DNA of 64,000 bases. It comes from Pseudomonas sp. MF4836. Its GTDB lineage: Bacteria; Pseudomonadota; Gammaproteobacteria; Pseudomonadales; Pseudomonadaceae. The stretch is from the NCBI RefSeq assembly GCF_002018875.1, contig NZ_MVOL01000018.1:62001-126000 (forward strand), in the 5' to 3' direction. Position numbers and translations under genes: made by a program. Numbering within the stretch: the first letter of the stretch is position 1; every line of letters begins with the position of its first letter. The notes below the pieces were generated by a model that did no database searches, was not told the origin of the DNA, and was given only the letters and a program-made list of their open reading frames with translations. This document shows, one piece after another, positions 52,126 through 59,533 of the stretch.

Positions 52126-53040
52126 CTAGGCGTGCTGCAACAGCCGGTTCAATTGCTCCTGGGCGCGGTGGCTGAAAATGTCCAGCAGGCTGCCCAGGGT
52201 ATGGGGTTGCGGTTCGCTGGTGCGGGTCACGGCATACAGGGTGATCGGCAGCGGGGGCGTCAGGGGGCGGATCTCGGTGCTGGCAGTCGAGGCGCCGAGG
52301 GCGGTGAAGGGGTCGATCACCGCCAGCCCGGCGCCGGATTCGACCATGGCCCGGGCCAGGGAATAGGTCTGCACCGCAATGCTCACCCGTGGCGCCGGCT
52401 GCACCGCCTCCAGGTAGCTGTCGAGCCGGGCCGACAACGGGTCGGCGCTGGACAGGCCGATCAACGGCGCCCCCGCCAGTTCCATCAGCGCCAATGGCGT
52501 ACCCCTGGCGGCAGCCGGCCAATAGTCCCGCGGCGCCAGGGCCACCAGCACCCCCTGGGCCAGGGCCTGGGCCGCCAGCCCCGGGTGATCCGGGCGTTGC
52601 AGGGTCAGGGCGACGTCGATCTCGCGCATCAACAGGTTCTGCACCAACTCGCGGCTGTGGGCGCTGGACAGCTCGCAGACCAACTCCGGGTAACGCCGGG
52701 TCCATTCGCTGATCGCCGGCGGCAGCAACGACAGGGCCAGGGCCGGGGTTGCGCCGATCCGCAGGCTATGGCCCGGCTTGCGGCGCAGGCTCTGGGCCAG
52801 GCGCCGCACGCCTTGCAGGCTCTCGCTGACCTTGTCCACTTCACGCTCCAGTTCCAGGGCCTCCGGCGTGGCCTGGAGCTTGCCGCGTACCCGCAGAAAC
52901 AGTGGGAAACCCAGTTGCAACTCGGCGTGTTGCAGGACCTTGGTCACCGCCGGTTGCGAGACGTGGAGCAGTTGCGCGGCGCCGCTGACCGAGCCGGTCT
53001 GGCGGATGGCCTGGAAGATTTCGATGTGTCGCAGTCGCAT
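52126..53040 (-). CDS. LysR family transcriptional regulator
   Basis: A 304-residue LysR regulator. The HTH is RLRHIEIFQAIRQTGSVSGAAQLLHVSQPAVTKVLQHAE, followed by the effector domain (about 90-295). Its start at 53040 is the ATG before RLRHIEIF; the open frame has 15 more codons that would cover the operator. It is divergent from the amino-acid dehydrogenase gene with a 108-nt gap containing a T-N11-A palindrome, so it probably controls that gene and itself. Confidence 0.92.
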   Translation of the reverse strand: MRLRHIEIFQAIRQTGSVSGAAQLLHVSQPAVTKVLQHAELQLGFPLFLRVRGKLQATPEALELEREVDKVSESLQGVRRLAQSLRRKPGHSLRIGATPALALSLLPPAISEWTRRYPELVCELSSAHSRELVQNLLMREIDVALTLQRPDHPGLAAQALAQGVLVALAPRDYWPAAARGTPLALMELAGAPLIGLSSADPLSARLDSYLEAVQPAPRVSIAVQTYSLARAMVESGAGLAVIDPFTALGASTASTEIRPLTPPLPITLYAVTRTSEPQPHTLGSLLDIFSHRAQEQLNRLLQHA

Positions 53041-53047
53041 GGCAAGT

Positions 53048-53066
53048 CCATAACATTTGTTTATGG
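53048..53066. promoter_or_regulatory. LysR-type operator between LysR gene and dehydrogenase
   Basis: CCATAA (53048-53053), 7 nt, TTATGG (53061-53066) is a perfect palindrome with T-N11-A spacing (T53051, A53063). It begins 8 nt from the LysR start codon, so it can explain autoregulation as well as control of the divergent gene. A second inverted repeat, TAACCTG (53110-53116) and CAGGTTA (53133-53139), lies close to the dehydrogenase ATG at 53149. Confidence 0.6.
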
Positions 53067-53148
53067 GTGGTCGATCTTTATTCATTGTTCGGCGCCTGTC
53101 ACCTGCTCCTAACCTGAAGGCCGTTCAATACACAGGTTAAGGACTGAT

Positions 53149-54390
53149 ATGACGCAGCGGGTTTGCATCGTCGGCGGTGGCGTGATCGGCCTGGCCAGTG
53201 CCTATGCCCTGGTCCGCGAGGGCTTTGAAGTGACCCTGGTGGAGGCGCAGCAGTCGTTCGCCAGTCAGACCAGCTTCGCCAATGGCGGCCAGTTGTCCTA
53301 CCGCTATGTGGCGCCGCTGGCCGATGCCGGGGTGCCCTGGCAAGCCCTGGGCTGGATGCTGCGCGGCGACTCGCCATTGAAGCTGCGTCCACGCCTGGAC
53401 CCGGCGCAATGGCGCTGGTTGCTGGGGTTCCTCGGCGCTTGCCGCAGCTCGGTCAACCAGCGCAACGCCGGCCACCTGCTGCGCCTGGCATTGCTCAGCC
53501 AGGCCACCTTGCAGGCCTGGCGCGACGAGGATGGGCTGGACGGCTTCGACTGGCGGCGCAATGGCAAGTTGGTGACCTTTCGCCAGCCGGGCAGCTTCGA
53601 GCACGCCCGGCGCCATCTGGCGGACAGCCGCCAACAGCAGGTGTTGTCCCACGCCGAGTGCGCACAGCTTGAGCCGACGCTGCAGGACGCACCCTTTGTC
53701 GGCGGTATCTTCACCCCGGATGAAGAAGTGGCTGACTGCCACGCCTTCTGCCAGCAACTGGTGGCGCGGCTCCAGGCCTCGGGGCGCTGCGAGTTCCTGC
53801 TGGGGCGCAGCGTGACCGGGATCCGCCACAGTGCCGGCACGGTGCAGGCCATCGAGCTGGGGCACGAGACCCTGGCGGTTGAGCAACTGGTGCTCGCCGC
53901 CGGCCACCGCAGTGCCGAGCTGGCGCTGCCGGGCCTGAAACTGCCGCTGTACCCGCTCAAGGGCTACAGCCTCAGCGTGCCGATTGGCGAGCAGCACCAG
54001 GCGCCGCAGATCAGCATCACCGATTACAACCGCAAGATCGTCTATGCACGGATCGGCCAGCAGTTGCGGGTGGCGGCGATGGTCGACATTGTCGGTTTCG
54101 ACCCGGCGCTCGACCCCAAGCGCCTGGCCCTGATGCGCCGCCAGGCAGGGGAAACCTTTGCCGACGCCGGCGATTACGCCGCGGCCATTGAATGGGCGGG
54201 CATGCGCCCGGCCACCCCCAGCGGGGTGCCGCTGATTGGGGCCACGGCCTACCGCAACCTGTGGCTCAACCTCGGCCATGGCGCGCTTGGTTTTACCCTG
54301 GCCTGTGGCAGCGGGCGCCTGTTGGGCGAGCTGCTGGGCCAGCGACCTACCGCTATCGATATGCAGGGCCTTGCGCCCCGTGCTGCATGA
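53149..54390 (+). CDS. FAD-dependent D-amino-acid dehydrogenase (DadA-like)
   Basis: A 413-residue DAO-superfamily flavoprotein. The FAD fold is RVCIVGGGVIGLASAYALV, then SFASQTSFANGGQLSYRYVAPLAD and the late GMRPATPSGVPLIGATAYRNLWLNLGHGALGFTLACGSGRLL, the DadA pattern. It would oxidise a D-amino acid to an imino acid and pass electrons to the respiratory chain. The substrate is not known. The RidA gene downstream fits the imine product. Confidence 0.9.
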   Translation: MTQRVCIVGGGVIGLASAYALVREGFEVTLVEAQQSFASQTSFANGGQLSYRYVAPLADAGVPWQALGWMLRGDSPLKLRPRLDPAQWRWLLGFLGACRSSVNQRNAGHLLRLALLSQATLQAWRDEDGLDGFDWRRNGKLVTFRQPGSFEHARRHLADSRQQQVLSHAECAQLEPTLQDAPFVGGIFTPDEEVADCHAFCQQLVARLQASGRCEFLLGRSVTGIRHSAGTVQAIELGHETLAVEQLVLAAGHRSAELALPGLKLPLYPLKGYSLSVPIGEQHQAPQISITDYNRKIVYARIGQQLRVAAMVDIVGFDPALDPKRLALMRRQAGETFADAGDYAAAIEWAGMRPATPSGVPLIGATAYRNLWLNLGHGALGFTLACGSGRLLGELLGQRPTAIDMQGLAPRAA

Positions 54391-54424
54391 CCCCTGACCG
54401 AAGACCCCGCACAAGGAATGCCCC

Positions 54425-54775
54425 ATGAGCATCAACCGCATCAGCAGCAACCCGCGCCTCAGCGGCGCCGTGACCTTCGCCGACCTGGTGTTTCTGTCCG
54501 GCCAGGTGCCGGGCGCGTCGACCGAGGTCGGCGCTCAGACCCGCGAAGTGCTGGAGAAGATCGACGTCTTGCTGGCCGAGGCGGGCAGCGACAAGGATCA
54601 CCTGCTCAGCGCGACCATCTACCTCAAGGACATCGGCGAGGATTTTGCCGCCATGAACGAGGCCTGGTCGGCCTGGCTGACGCCGGGCCAGGCGCCGACC
54701 CGCACCACCGTCCAGGCCGAACTGGCACGGCCCCAGGTGCGGGTGGAAATCACCGTCATCGCCGCCCGGCGCTGA
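54425..54775 (+). CDS. RidA family enamine/imine deaminase
   Basis: A 116-residue YjgF/YER057c/UK114 protein that hydrolyses reactive enamines and imines to keto acids and ammonia. It has LVFLSGQVPG, ILLAEAG-type helix (VLLAEAGSDKDHLLSATIYLKD), PTRTTVQAELARPQVRVEIT. The arginine of the active site is in the RPQVRVEIT part. Lying 34 nt after the dehydrogenase, it probably handles its imine product. Confidence 0.9.
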   Translation: MSINRISSNPRLSGAVTFADLVFLSGQVPGASTEVGAQTREVLEKIDVLLAEAGSDKDHLLSATIYLKDIGEDFAAMNEAWSAWLTPGQAPTRTTVQAELARPQVRVEITVIAARR

Positions 54776-54802
54776 CCCCATGACCCACAACGGAGAATAA
54801 CA

Positions 54803-55705
54803 ATGCAAAAAATCACGTTGCTTGGCTGCACCCTGGGCCTGCTCCTCAGCACTCAGCTCCAGGCCGGCGAAGCGCCGCCCGGCGGTACCCTGGGCAAGAT
54901 CGCCAACAGCGCCAGCATCACCCTGGGCTATCGCGATGCGTCGGTGCCGTTCTCCTATGTGGGGGATAACAGCGGCAAGCCGATGGGCTATTCGGTGGAC
55001 CTGGCGAGCAAGATCGTCGAGCGCATCCAGCAGCAATTGGCCCTGCCGAAACTGGCGGTCAAGTACAACCTGGTGACGTCGCAGACGCGCATCCCCCTGG
55101 TGCAGAACGGCACTGTGGACCTGGAGTGCGGTTCCACCGGGGTCACCGCCGAGCGGCAGAAGCAGGTGGCGTTTTCCTATGGGTTCATCTACGTCAAAGG
55201 CCAGTTGCTGACGGCCCGGGACAGCGGCATCCAGCGCTTCGCCGACTTGCGGGGCAAGAATGTGGTGACCACCGCCGGTACCACCAATGAGCGCTTTCTC
55301 AAGAGCTATAACGTCGAGCACAAGATCGACATGTTCGTGATCAGCGCCAAGGACCACGGCGAGGCCTTCCAGATGCTGCAGACCGGCCGCGCCGCCGCTT
55401 TCTACATGGATGACGCCTTGCTCTACGGGGAACGGGCCAAGGCCCACGACCCGCACAAATGGGTGGTGGTGGGCGAGGAGCAGTCGCGGGAGATCTACAG
55501 CTGCATGGTGCGCAAGGACGATCCGCATTTCCTGGCCCTGGTCAATGCCGCCCTGGGCGACCTGTACCGCTCGGGGGAAATCAACGGCATCTACCAGCGC
55601 TGGTTCCAGCAGCCGATTCCGCCCAAGGGCCTGAACCTGGAGTTCCCCATGACCAGCGAACTCAAGGCGATCATCGCCAAGCCGATCAGCGATCCAGTGG
55701 AGTAG
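54803..55705 (+). CDS. Amino-acid ABC transporter periplasmic binding protein
   Basis: A 300-residue family 3 solute-binding protein. A signal peptide (TLLGCTLGLLLSTQLQAGEA) precedes GYRDASVPFSYVGDNSGKPMGYSVDLA, LECGSTGVTAERQKQVAFSYGF and DLRGKNVVTTAGTTNERFL. It resembles the glutamate/aspartate-binding type (GltI). No permease or ATPase is nearby, so it must share another transporter. It follows the RidA gene by 27 nt and probably belongs to the same transcript. Confidence 0.9.
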   Translation: MQKITLLGCTLGLLLSTQLQAGEAPPGGTLGKIANSASITLGYRDASVPFSYVGDNSGKPMGYSVDLASKIVERIQQQLALPKLAVKYNLVTSQTRIPLVQNGTVDLECGSTGVTAERQKQVAFSYGFIYVKGQLLTARDSGIQRFADLRGKNVVTTAGTTNERFLKSYNVEHKIDMFVISAKDHGEAFQMLQTGRAAAFYMDDALLYGERAKAHDPHKWVVVGEEQSREIYSCMVRKDDPHFLALVNAALGDLYRSGEINGIYQRWFQQPIPPKGLNLEFPMTSELKAIIAKPISDPVE

Positions 55706-55729
55706 CGCCAGGACGGGCCGGCCAGGGTT

Positions 55730-56449
55730 CTAGAAATCGCCCCACAGCTGCTGGGCCACGGCCAGGGCCACCACCGGTGCGGTTTCGGTGCGCAGGACCC
55801 GTGGCCCCAGGCGTGCCGGCAGAAAGCCCGCGCCGTGGGCCTGCTCGACCTCGGCGTCGGACAGGCCGCCTTCAGGGCCGATCAGGAATGCCAGGCTGGC
55901 CGGCTTGGCATGGCTCACCAGCGGCTCGGCTACCGGGTGCAGCACCAGCTTCAGCTCGGCCTGGGTCTGCTTGATCCAGTCCGCCAGCAGCAGCGGCGGG
56001 TGAATCACCGGCACCCGAGAACGGCCGCATTGCTCGCAGGCGCTGATTGCCACCTGGCGCCAATGCATCAGGCGTTTGTCGGCGCGTTCATCCTTGAGCC
56101 GCACTTCGCAGCGCTCACTGAAGATCGGGGTGATTTCACTGACCCCAAGCTCGGTGGCTTTCTGGATCGCCCAGTCCATGCGCTCGCCCCGGGACAGGCC
56201 CTGGCCGAGGTGGATCTGCAACGGTGATTCAACCTGCCCGGCGAAGCTTTCATCGAGACGCACCGTCACGCGCTTCTTGCCGACTTCCAGCAAGGTGCCG
56301 CGAAACTCCATCCCCGAACCGTCGAACACTTGCAGCGCATCGCCCTCGGCCATGCGCAGCACGCGCCCGATGTAGTGGGCCTGGGCCTCGGGCAGTGGGT
56401 GTTCGCCGAGGCTCAGGGGGGCGTCGATAAAGAAGCGGGACAATCTCAT
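55730..56449 (-). CDS. rsmE: 16S rRNA (uracil(1498)-N(3))-methyltransferase
   Basis: A 239-residue SPOUT methyltransferase for m3U1498 in 16S rRNA. The N-terminal PUA-like part has RLSRFFIDAPLSL and HYIGRVLRMAEGD; the knot has FLIGPEGGLSDAEV and LGPRVLRTETAPVVAL, the SAM-binding turns. It follows bioA by 53 nt, as in P. aeruginosa. Confidence 0.96.
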   Translation of the reverse strand: MRLSRFFIDAPLSLGEHPLPEAQAHYIGRVLRMAEGDALQVFDGSGMEFRGTLLEVGKKRVTVRLDESFAGQVESPLQIHLGQGLSRGERMDWAIQKATELGVSEITPIFSERCEVRLKDERADKRLMHWRQVAISACEQCGRSRVPVIHPPLLLADWIKQTQAELKLVLHPVAEPLVSHAKPASLAFLIGPEGGLSDAEVEQAHGAGFLPARLGPRVLRTETAPVVALAVAQQLWGDF

Positions 56450-56502
56450 GGGGGGTCTCTGTTGAAGATGAATCGGTGAACGGCGTTTCGCTGAGTGACC
56501 TG

Positions 56503-57909
56503 CTAGCCCGGATCGCGAAAGCCCGGATGGAAGTTTTCCGGCACCGCGACGCTCAAGGTGTCGCGGGTAGCGATATCGATGCCTTCGCTGGCCACTTCGG
56601 CGAGGAAGTCGATCTGCTCGGGGGTGATCACATAGGGCGGCAGGAAATACACCACGCTACCCAGGGGCCGCAGCAGCGCGCCGCGCTCCAGGGCGTGCTG
56701 GAACACCTTCAGGCCACGGCGTTCCTGCCACGGGTAGGCGGTCTTGCTGGCCTTGTCCTGGACCATCTCGATAGCCAGCACCATGCCGGTCTGGCGCACC
56801 TCCGCGACATGCGGGTGATCCACCAGGTGCGCAGTGGCACTGGCCATGCGCTGGGCCAGGGCCTGGTTGTTTTCGATGACGTTGTCTTCTTCGAAGATAT
56901 CCAGGGTCGCCAGGGCCGCCGCGCACGCCAGCGGGTTACCGGTGTAACTGTGGGAATGCAGGAAGGCGCGCAGGGTCGGGTAGTCGTCGTAGAAGGCGCT
57001 GTAGACCTCGTCGGTGGTCACGCAGGCCGCCAGTGGCAGGTAGCCGCCAGTCAGGGCCTTGGAAAGGCACAGGAAGTCCGGGCGGATCCCGGCTTGTTCG
57101 CAGGCGAACATGGTCCCGGTGCGGCCGAAGCCGACGGCGATTTCATCGAGGATCAGGTGCACCCCGTAGCGGTCGCAGGCCTCGCGCAACAGGGTCAGGT
57201 ACACCGGGTGGTACATGCGCATGCCGCCGGCGCCCTGGATCAGCGGCTCGACGATCACCGCGGCAACGCTGGCGTGATGCTCGGCCAGGGTTTGCTCCAT
57301 GGCGGCGAACATCGTGCGCGAGTGCTCCTCCCAGCTCACGCCTTCGGGGCGCAGGTAGCAATCGGGGCTCGGCACCTTGAGGGTGTCCAGCAGCAGGGCC
57401 TTGTAGGTTTCGGTGAACAGCGGCACATCGCCCACCGACATCGCGGCCATGGTTTCGCCGTGGTAGCTGTTGGTCAGGGTGACGAAGCGCTTCTTGGCCG
57501 GTGCGCCGCGGTTGAGCCAGTAGTGAAAGCTCATCTTCAGCGCCACTTCGATGCACGACGAACCGTTGTCGGCATAGAAACAGCGGGTCAGGCCTTCGGG
57601 GGTGAGCTTGATCAGGCGCTCGGACAGCTCGATCACCGGCTGATGGCTGAACCCGGCGAGAATCACGTGTTCCAGTTGATCGACCTGATCCTTGATGCGC
57701 TGGTTGATGCGCGGGTTGGCGTGGCCGAACACGTTGACCCACCAGGAACTGACCGCGTCCAGGTAACGCTTGCCTTCGAAGTCTTCGAGCCAGACGCCTT
57801 CGCCGCGCTTGATGGGAATCAACGGCAGCTGCTCGTGGTCTTTCATCTGGGTGCAGGGGTGCCACAGGACCGCGAGGTCGCGTTGCATCCACTGGTTGTT
57901 CAGGCCCAT
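56503..57909 (-). CDS. bioA: Adenosylmethionine-8-amino-7-oxononanoate aminotransferase
   Basis: A 468-residue class III aminotransferase that makes 7,8-diaminopelargonate in biotin synthesis, with SAM as amino donor. PLP contacts include YADNGSSCIEVALKMSFHYW, the DEIAVGFGRTGTMFACE aspartate region, and the Schiff-base Lys in LCLSKALTGGYLPL. The N-terminal WHPCTQMKDHEQLP is typical of BioA. GAGGAGA lies just before the ATG. rsmE follows on the same strand. Confidence 0.96.
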   Translation of the reverse strand: MGLNNQWMQRDLAVLWHPCTQMKDHEQLPLIPIKRGEGVWLEDFEGKRYLDAVSSWWVNVFGHANPRINQRIKDQVDQLEHVILAGFSHQPVIELSERLIKLTPEGLTRCFYADNGSSCIEVALKMSFHYWLNRGAPAKKRFVTLTNSYHGETMAAMSVGDVPLFTETYKALLLDTLKVPSPDCYLRPEGVSWEEHSRTMFAAMEQTLAEHHASVAAVIVEPLIQGAGGMRMYHPVYLTLLREACDRYGVHLILDEIAVGFGRTGTMFACEQAGIRPDFLCLSKALTGGYLPLAACVTTDEVYSAFYDDYPTLRAFLHSHSYTGNPLACAAALATLDIFEEDNVIENNQALAQRMASATAHLVDHPHVAEVRQTGMVLAIEMVQDKASKTAYPWQERRGLKVFQHALERGALLRPLGSVVYFLPPYVITPEQIDFLAEVASEGIDIATRDTLSVAVPENFHPGFRDPG

Positions 57910-58118
57910 CGTTTATCTCCTCGAAGCGGTCCTGCGGCGGGCGCAGGCAAAACAGTCGCGCAAGCCTATGCAATGCCGGGCTGTGTCACAACCCATTGAG
58001 GTTCTGAAGGGCAAATTGGCAGTAAACGCAGGACGGTCTGTCACGTTTTTTGGGGATAGTCCTTAATCCATCGTTAACGTACTGTGCATACCCTTCAGAT
58101 CATATTTCTCGATATTTC

Positions 58119-58138
58119 AAAGCGAAATTTTCCGCTTT
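58119..58138. repeat. Palindrome in the AT-rich region before cytochrome b561
   Basis: AAAGCG (58119-58124) and CGCTTT (58133-58138) are inverted arms with an 8-nt AT-rich spacer. It lies in the 283-nt gap between divergent bioA and cytochrome b561, which is strikingly AT-rich from 58060 to 58160. Two TCGATA copies (58142 and 58154) follow with 12-nt period. It is a possible operator; the factor is unknown. Confidence 0.4.
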
Positions 58139-58192
58139 AATTCGATAGGTAAATCGATAGTCTTGGGCAGCAGTTCTTACAGGATTCAAGTC

Positions 58193-58744
58193 ATGCAGCT
58201 ACGTAATTCCTCTTCGCGCTACGGTTGGGTAAGCATTGTTCTGCACTGGGGCGTGGCCCTGGTGGTGTTCGGCTTGTTCGCCCTGGGCCTGTGGATGGTC
58301 GGCCTCGACTACTACAGCACCTGGCGCAAAGACGCACCGGACCTGCACAAAAGCATTGGCCTGAGCCTCTTCGCCATCATGCTGCTGCGGGTGCTCTGGC
58401 GCTTTATCAGCCCACCGCCGCCGGCGCCGGCCAACCACGGGCGCCTGACTCGCCTGGGGGCCAAGTTCGGTCATGCATTCCTTTATCTCAGTCTGTTCGC
58501 TGTGATGATTGCCGGTTACCTGATTTCCACCGCAGACGGTGTCGGGATCCCGGTGTTCGGCCTGTTTGAAGTACCCGCACTGCTTTCCGGGCTACCGGAC
58601 CAGGCAGATGTGGCAGGCGAGGTGCATCTGTACCTGGCCTGGATGGTCGTGATTTTCGCCGGGCTGCATGGCCTGGCCGCTCTGAAACACCACTTTATCG
58701 ATCGTGATGCGACCCTGGTTCGTATGCTGGGGCGCAAAGCCTGA
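58193..58744 (+). CDS. Cytochrome b561
   Basis: A 183-residue di-heme inner-membrane cytochrome with four predicted helices: about 13-36, 46-68, 90-112 and 143-164. Heme histidines are expected at VLHWGVALV (His18), the LHKSIGL and FGHAFLYLSL segments, and the later LHGLAALKHHFI. The family transfers electrons from quinol, possibly to superoxide. It starts with ATG at 58193 and is followed after 31 nt by yceI, a common pair. Confidence 0.92.
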   Translation: MQLRNSSSRYGWVSIVLHWGVALVVFGLFALGLWMVGLDYYSTWRKDAPDLHKSIGLSLFAIMLLRVLWRFISPPPPAPANHGRLTRLGAKFGHAFLYLSLFAVMIAGYLISTADGVGIPVFGLFEVPALLSGLPDQADVAGEVHLYLAWMVVIFAGLHGLAALKHHFIDRDATLVRMLGRKA

Positions 58745-58775
58745 TGTTCAACCTCGACTCAAAAGGAATAGAAGC

Positions 58776-59372
58776 ATGTTGAAAAAGACTCTCGCCGCTC
58801 TGGCCATCGGTTCCGCCCTGCTGTCGGCCGGTCAGGTGATGGCTGCTGACTACGTGATCGACAAGGAAGGCCAGCACGCTTTCATCGACTTCAAGATCAG
58901 CCACCTGGGCTACAGCTACATCACCGGTACCTTCAAGGACCTGGACGGCAAGTTCAGCTTCGATGCCGCCAAGCCGGAAGACGCCAAGATTGAAGTCAAT
59001 GTGCGTACCGCCAGCGTGTTCACCAACCACGCCGAGCGCGACAAGCACATCGCCAGCAAAGACTTCCTGGACGTGGGCAAGTTTGCCGACGCCAAGTTCG
59101 TCTCCACCAGCGTCAAGCCAACCGGCAAGAACGCCGACGGCAAGCTGACCGCAGACGTCGCGGGCGACCTGACCCTGCACGGCGTGACCAAGCCAGTCGT
59201 GGTCAAGGCCACTTTCCTGGGCGAAGGCAAGGATCCATGGGGCGGCTACCGTGCTGGCTTTGAAGGCACCACCAGCTTCAACCGCCAGGACTTCGGCAAG
59301 ATGATGGACTTGGGCCCGGCGTCGAACAACGTCGAGCTGTACATCACCTTTGAAGGTGTGAAAGCGAAGTAA
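58776..59372 (+). CDS. YceI family periplasmic protein
   Basis: A 198-residue lipocalin-like protein with a signal peptide (LAALAIGSALLSAGQVMAADY). The domain has KEGQHAFIDFKISHLGYSYITGTFKDLDG, AKFVSTSVKPTG, DLTLHGVTKPVVVKATFLG and FNRQDFGKMMDLG. YceI proteins bind polyisoprenoid lipids. It is next to cytochrome b561, as in other gammaproteobacteria. The ATG at 58776 is used; upstream in-frame codons overlap the b561 gene. Confidence 0.93.
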   Translation: MLKKTLAALAIGSALLSAGQVMAADYVIDKEGQHAFIDFKISHLGYSYITGTFKDLDGKFSFDAAKPEDAKIEVNVRTASVFTNHAERDKHIASKDFLDVGKFADAKFVSTSVKPTGKNADGKLTADVAGDLTLHGVTKPVVVKATFLGEGKDPWGGYRAGFEGTTSFNRQDFGKMMDLGPASNNVELYITFEGVKAK

Positions 59373-59390
59373 TTTTCGCCGCGTGCCACA

Positions 59391-59417
59391 AAACGCCGAC
59401 CTTGAGTCGGCGTTTTG
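59391..59417 (+). terminator. Terminator after yceI
   Basis: AAAACGCCGAC (59391-59401) pairs with GTCGGCGTTTT (59407-59417) across a 5-nt loop, 19 nt after the yceI stop. The T-run follows on the plus strand and the A-run permits the same on the minus strand. Confidence 0.85.
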
Positions 59418-59484
59418 CTGTGTGGCGATCTTCGATTGTCGGCCGTGCCCCTAGCGGTCCTGGCCGGTAACCGGCGCCCCATGC

Positions 59485-59521
59485 AAAACGCCCCCGATCT
59501 TGCGATCGGGGGCGTTTTTTT
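59485..59521. terminator. Bidirectional terminator before the convergent helicase gene
   Basis: AAAACGCCCCCGATC (59485-59499) pairs with GATCGGGGGCGTTTT across a 4-nt loop and is followed by T residues. It lies 13 nt after the helicase stop in that gene's direction. Together with the yceI terminator it separates the two convergent transcripts. Confidence 0.88.
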
Positions 59522-59533
59522 TACAGGCTCGGC

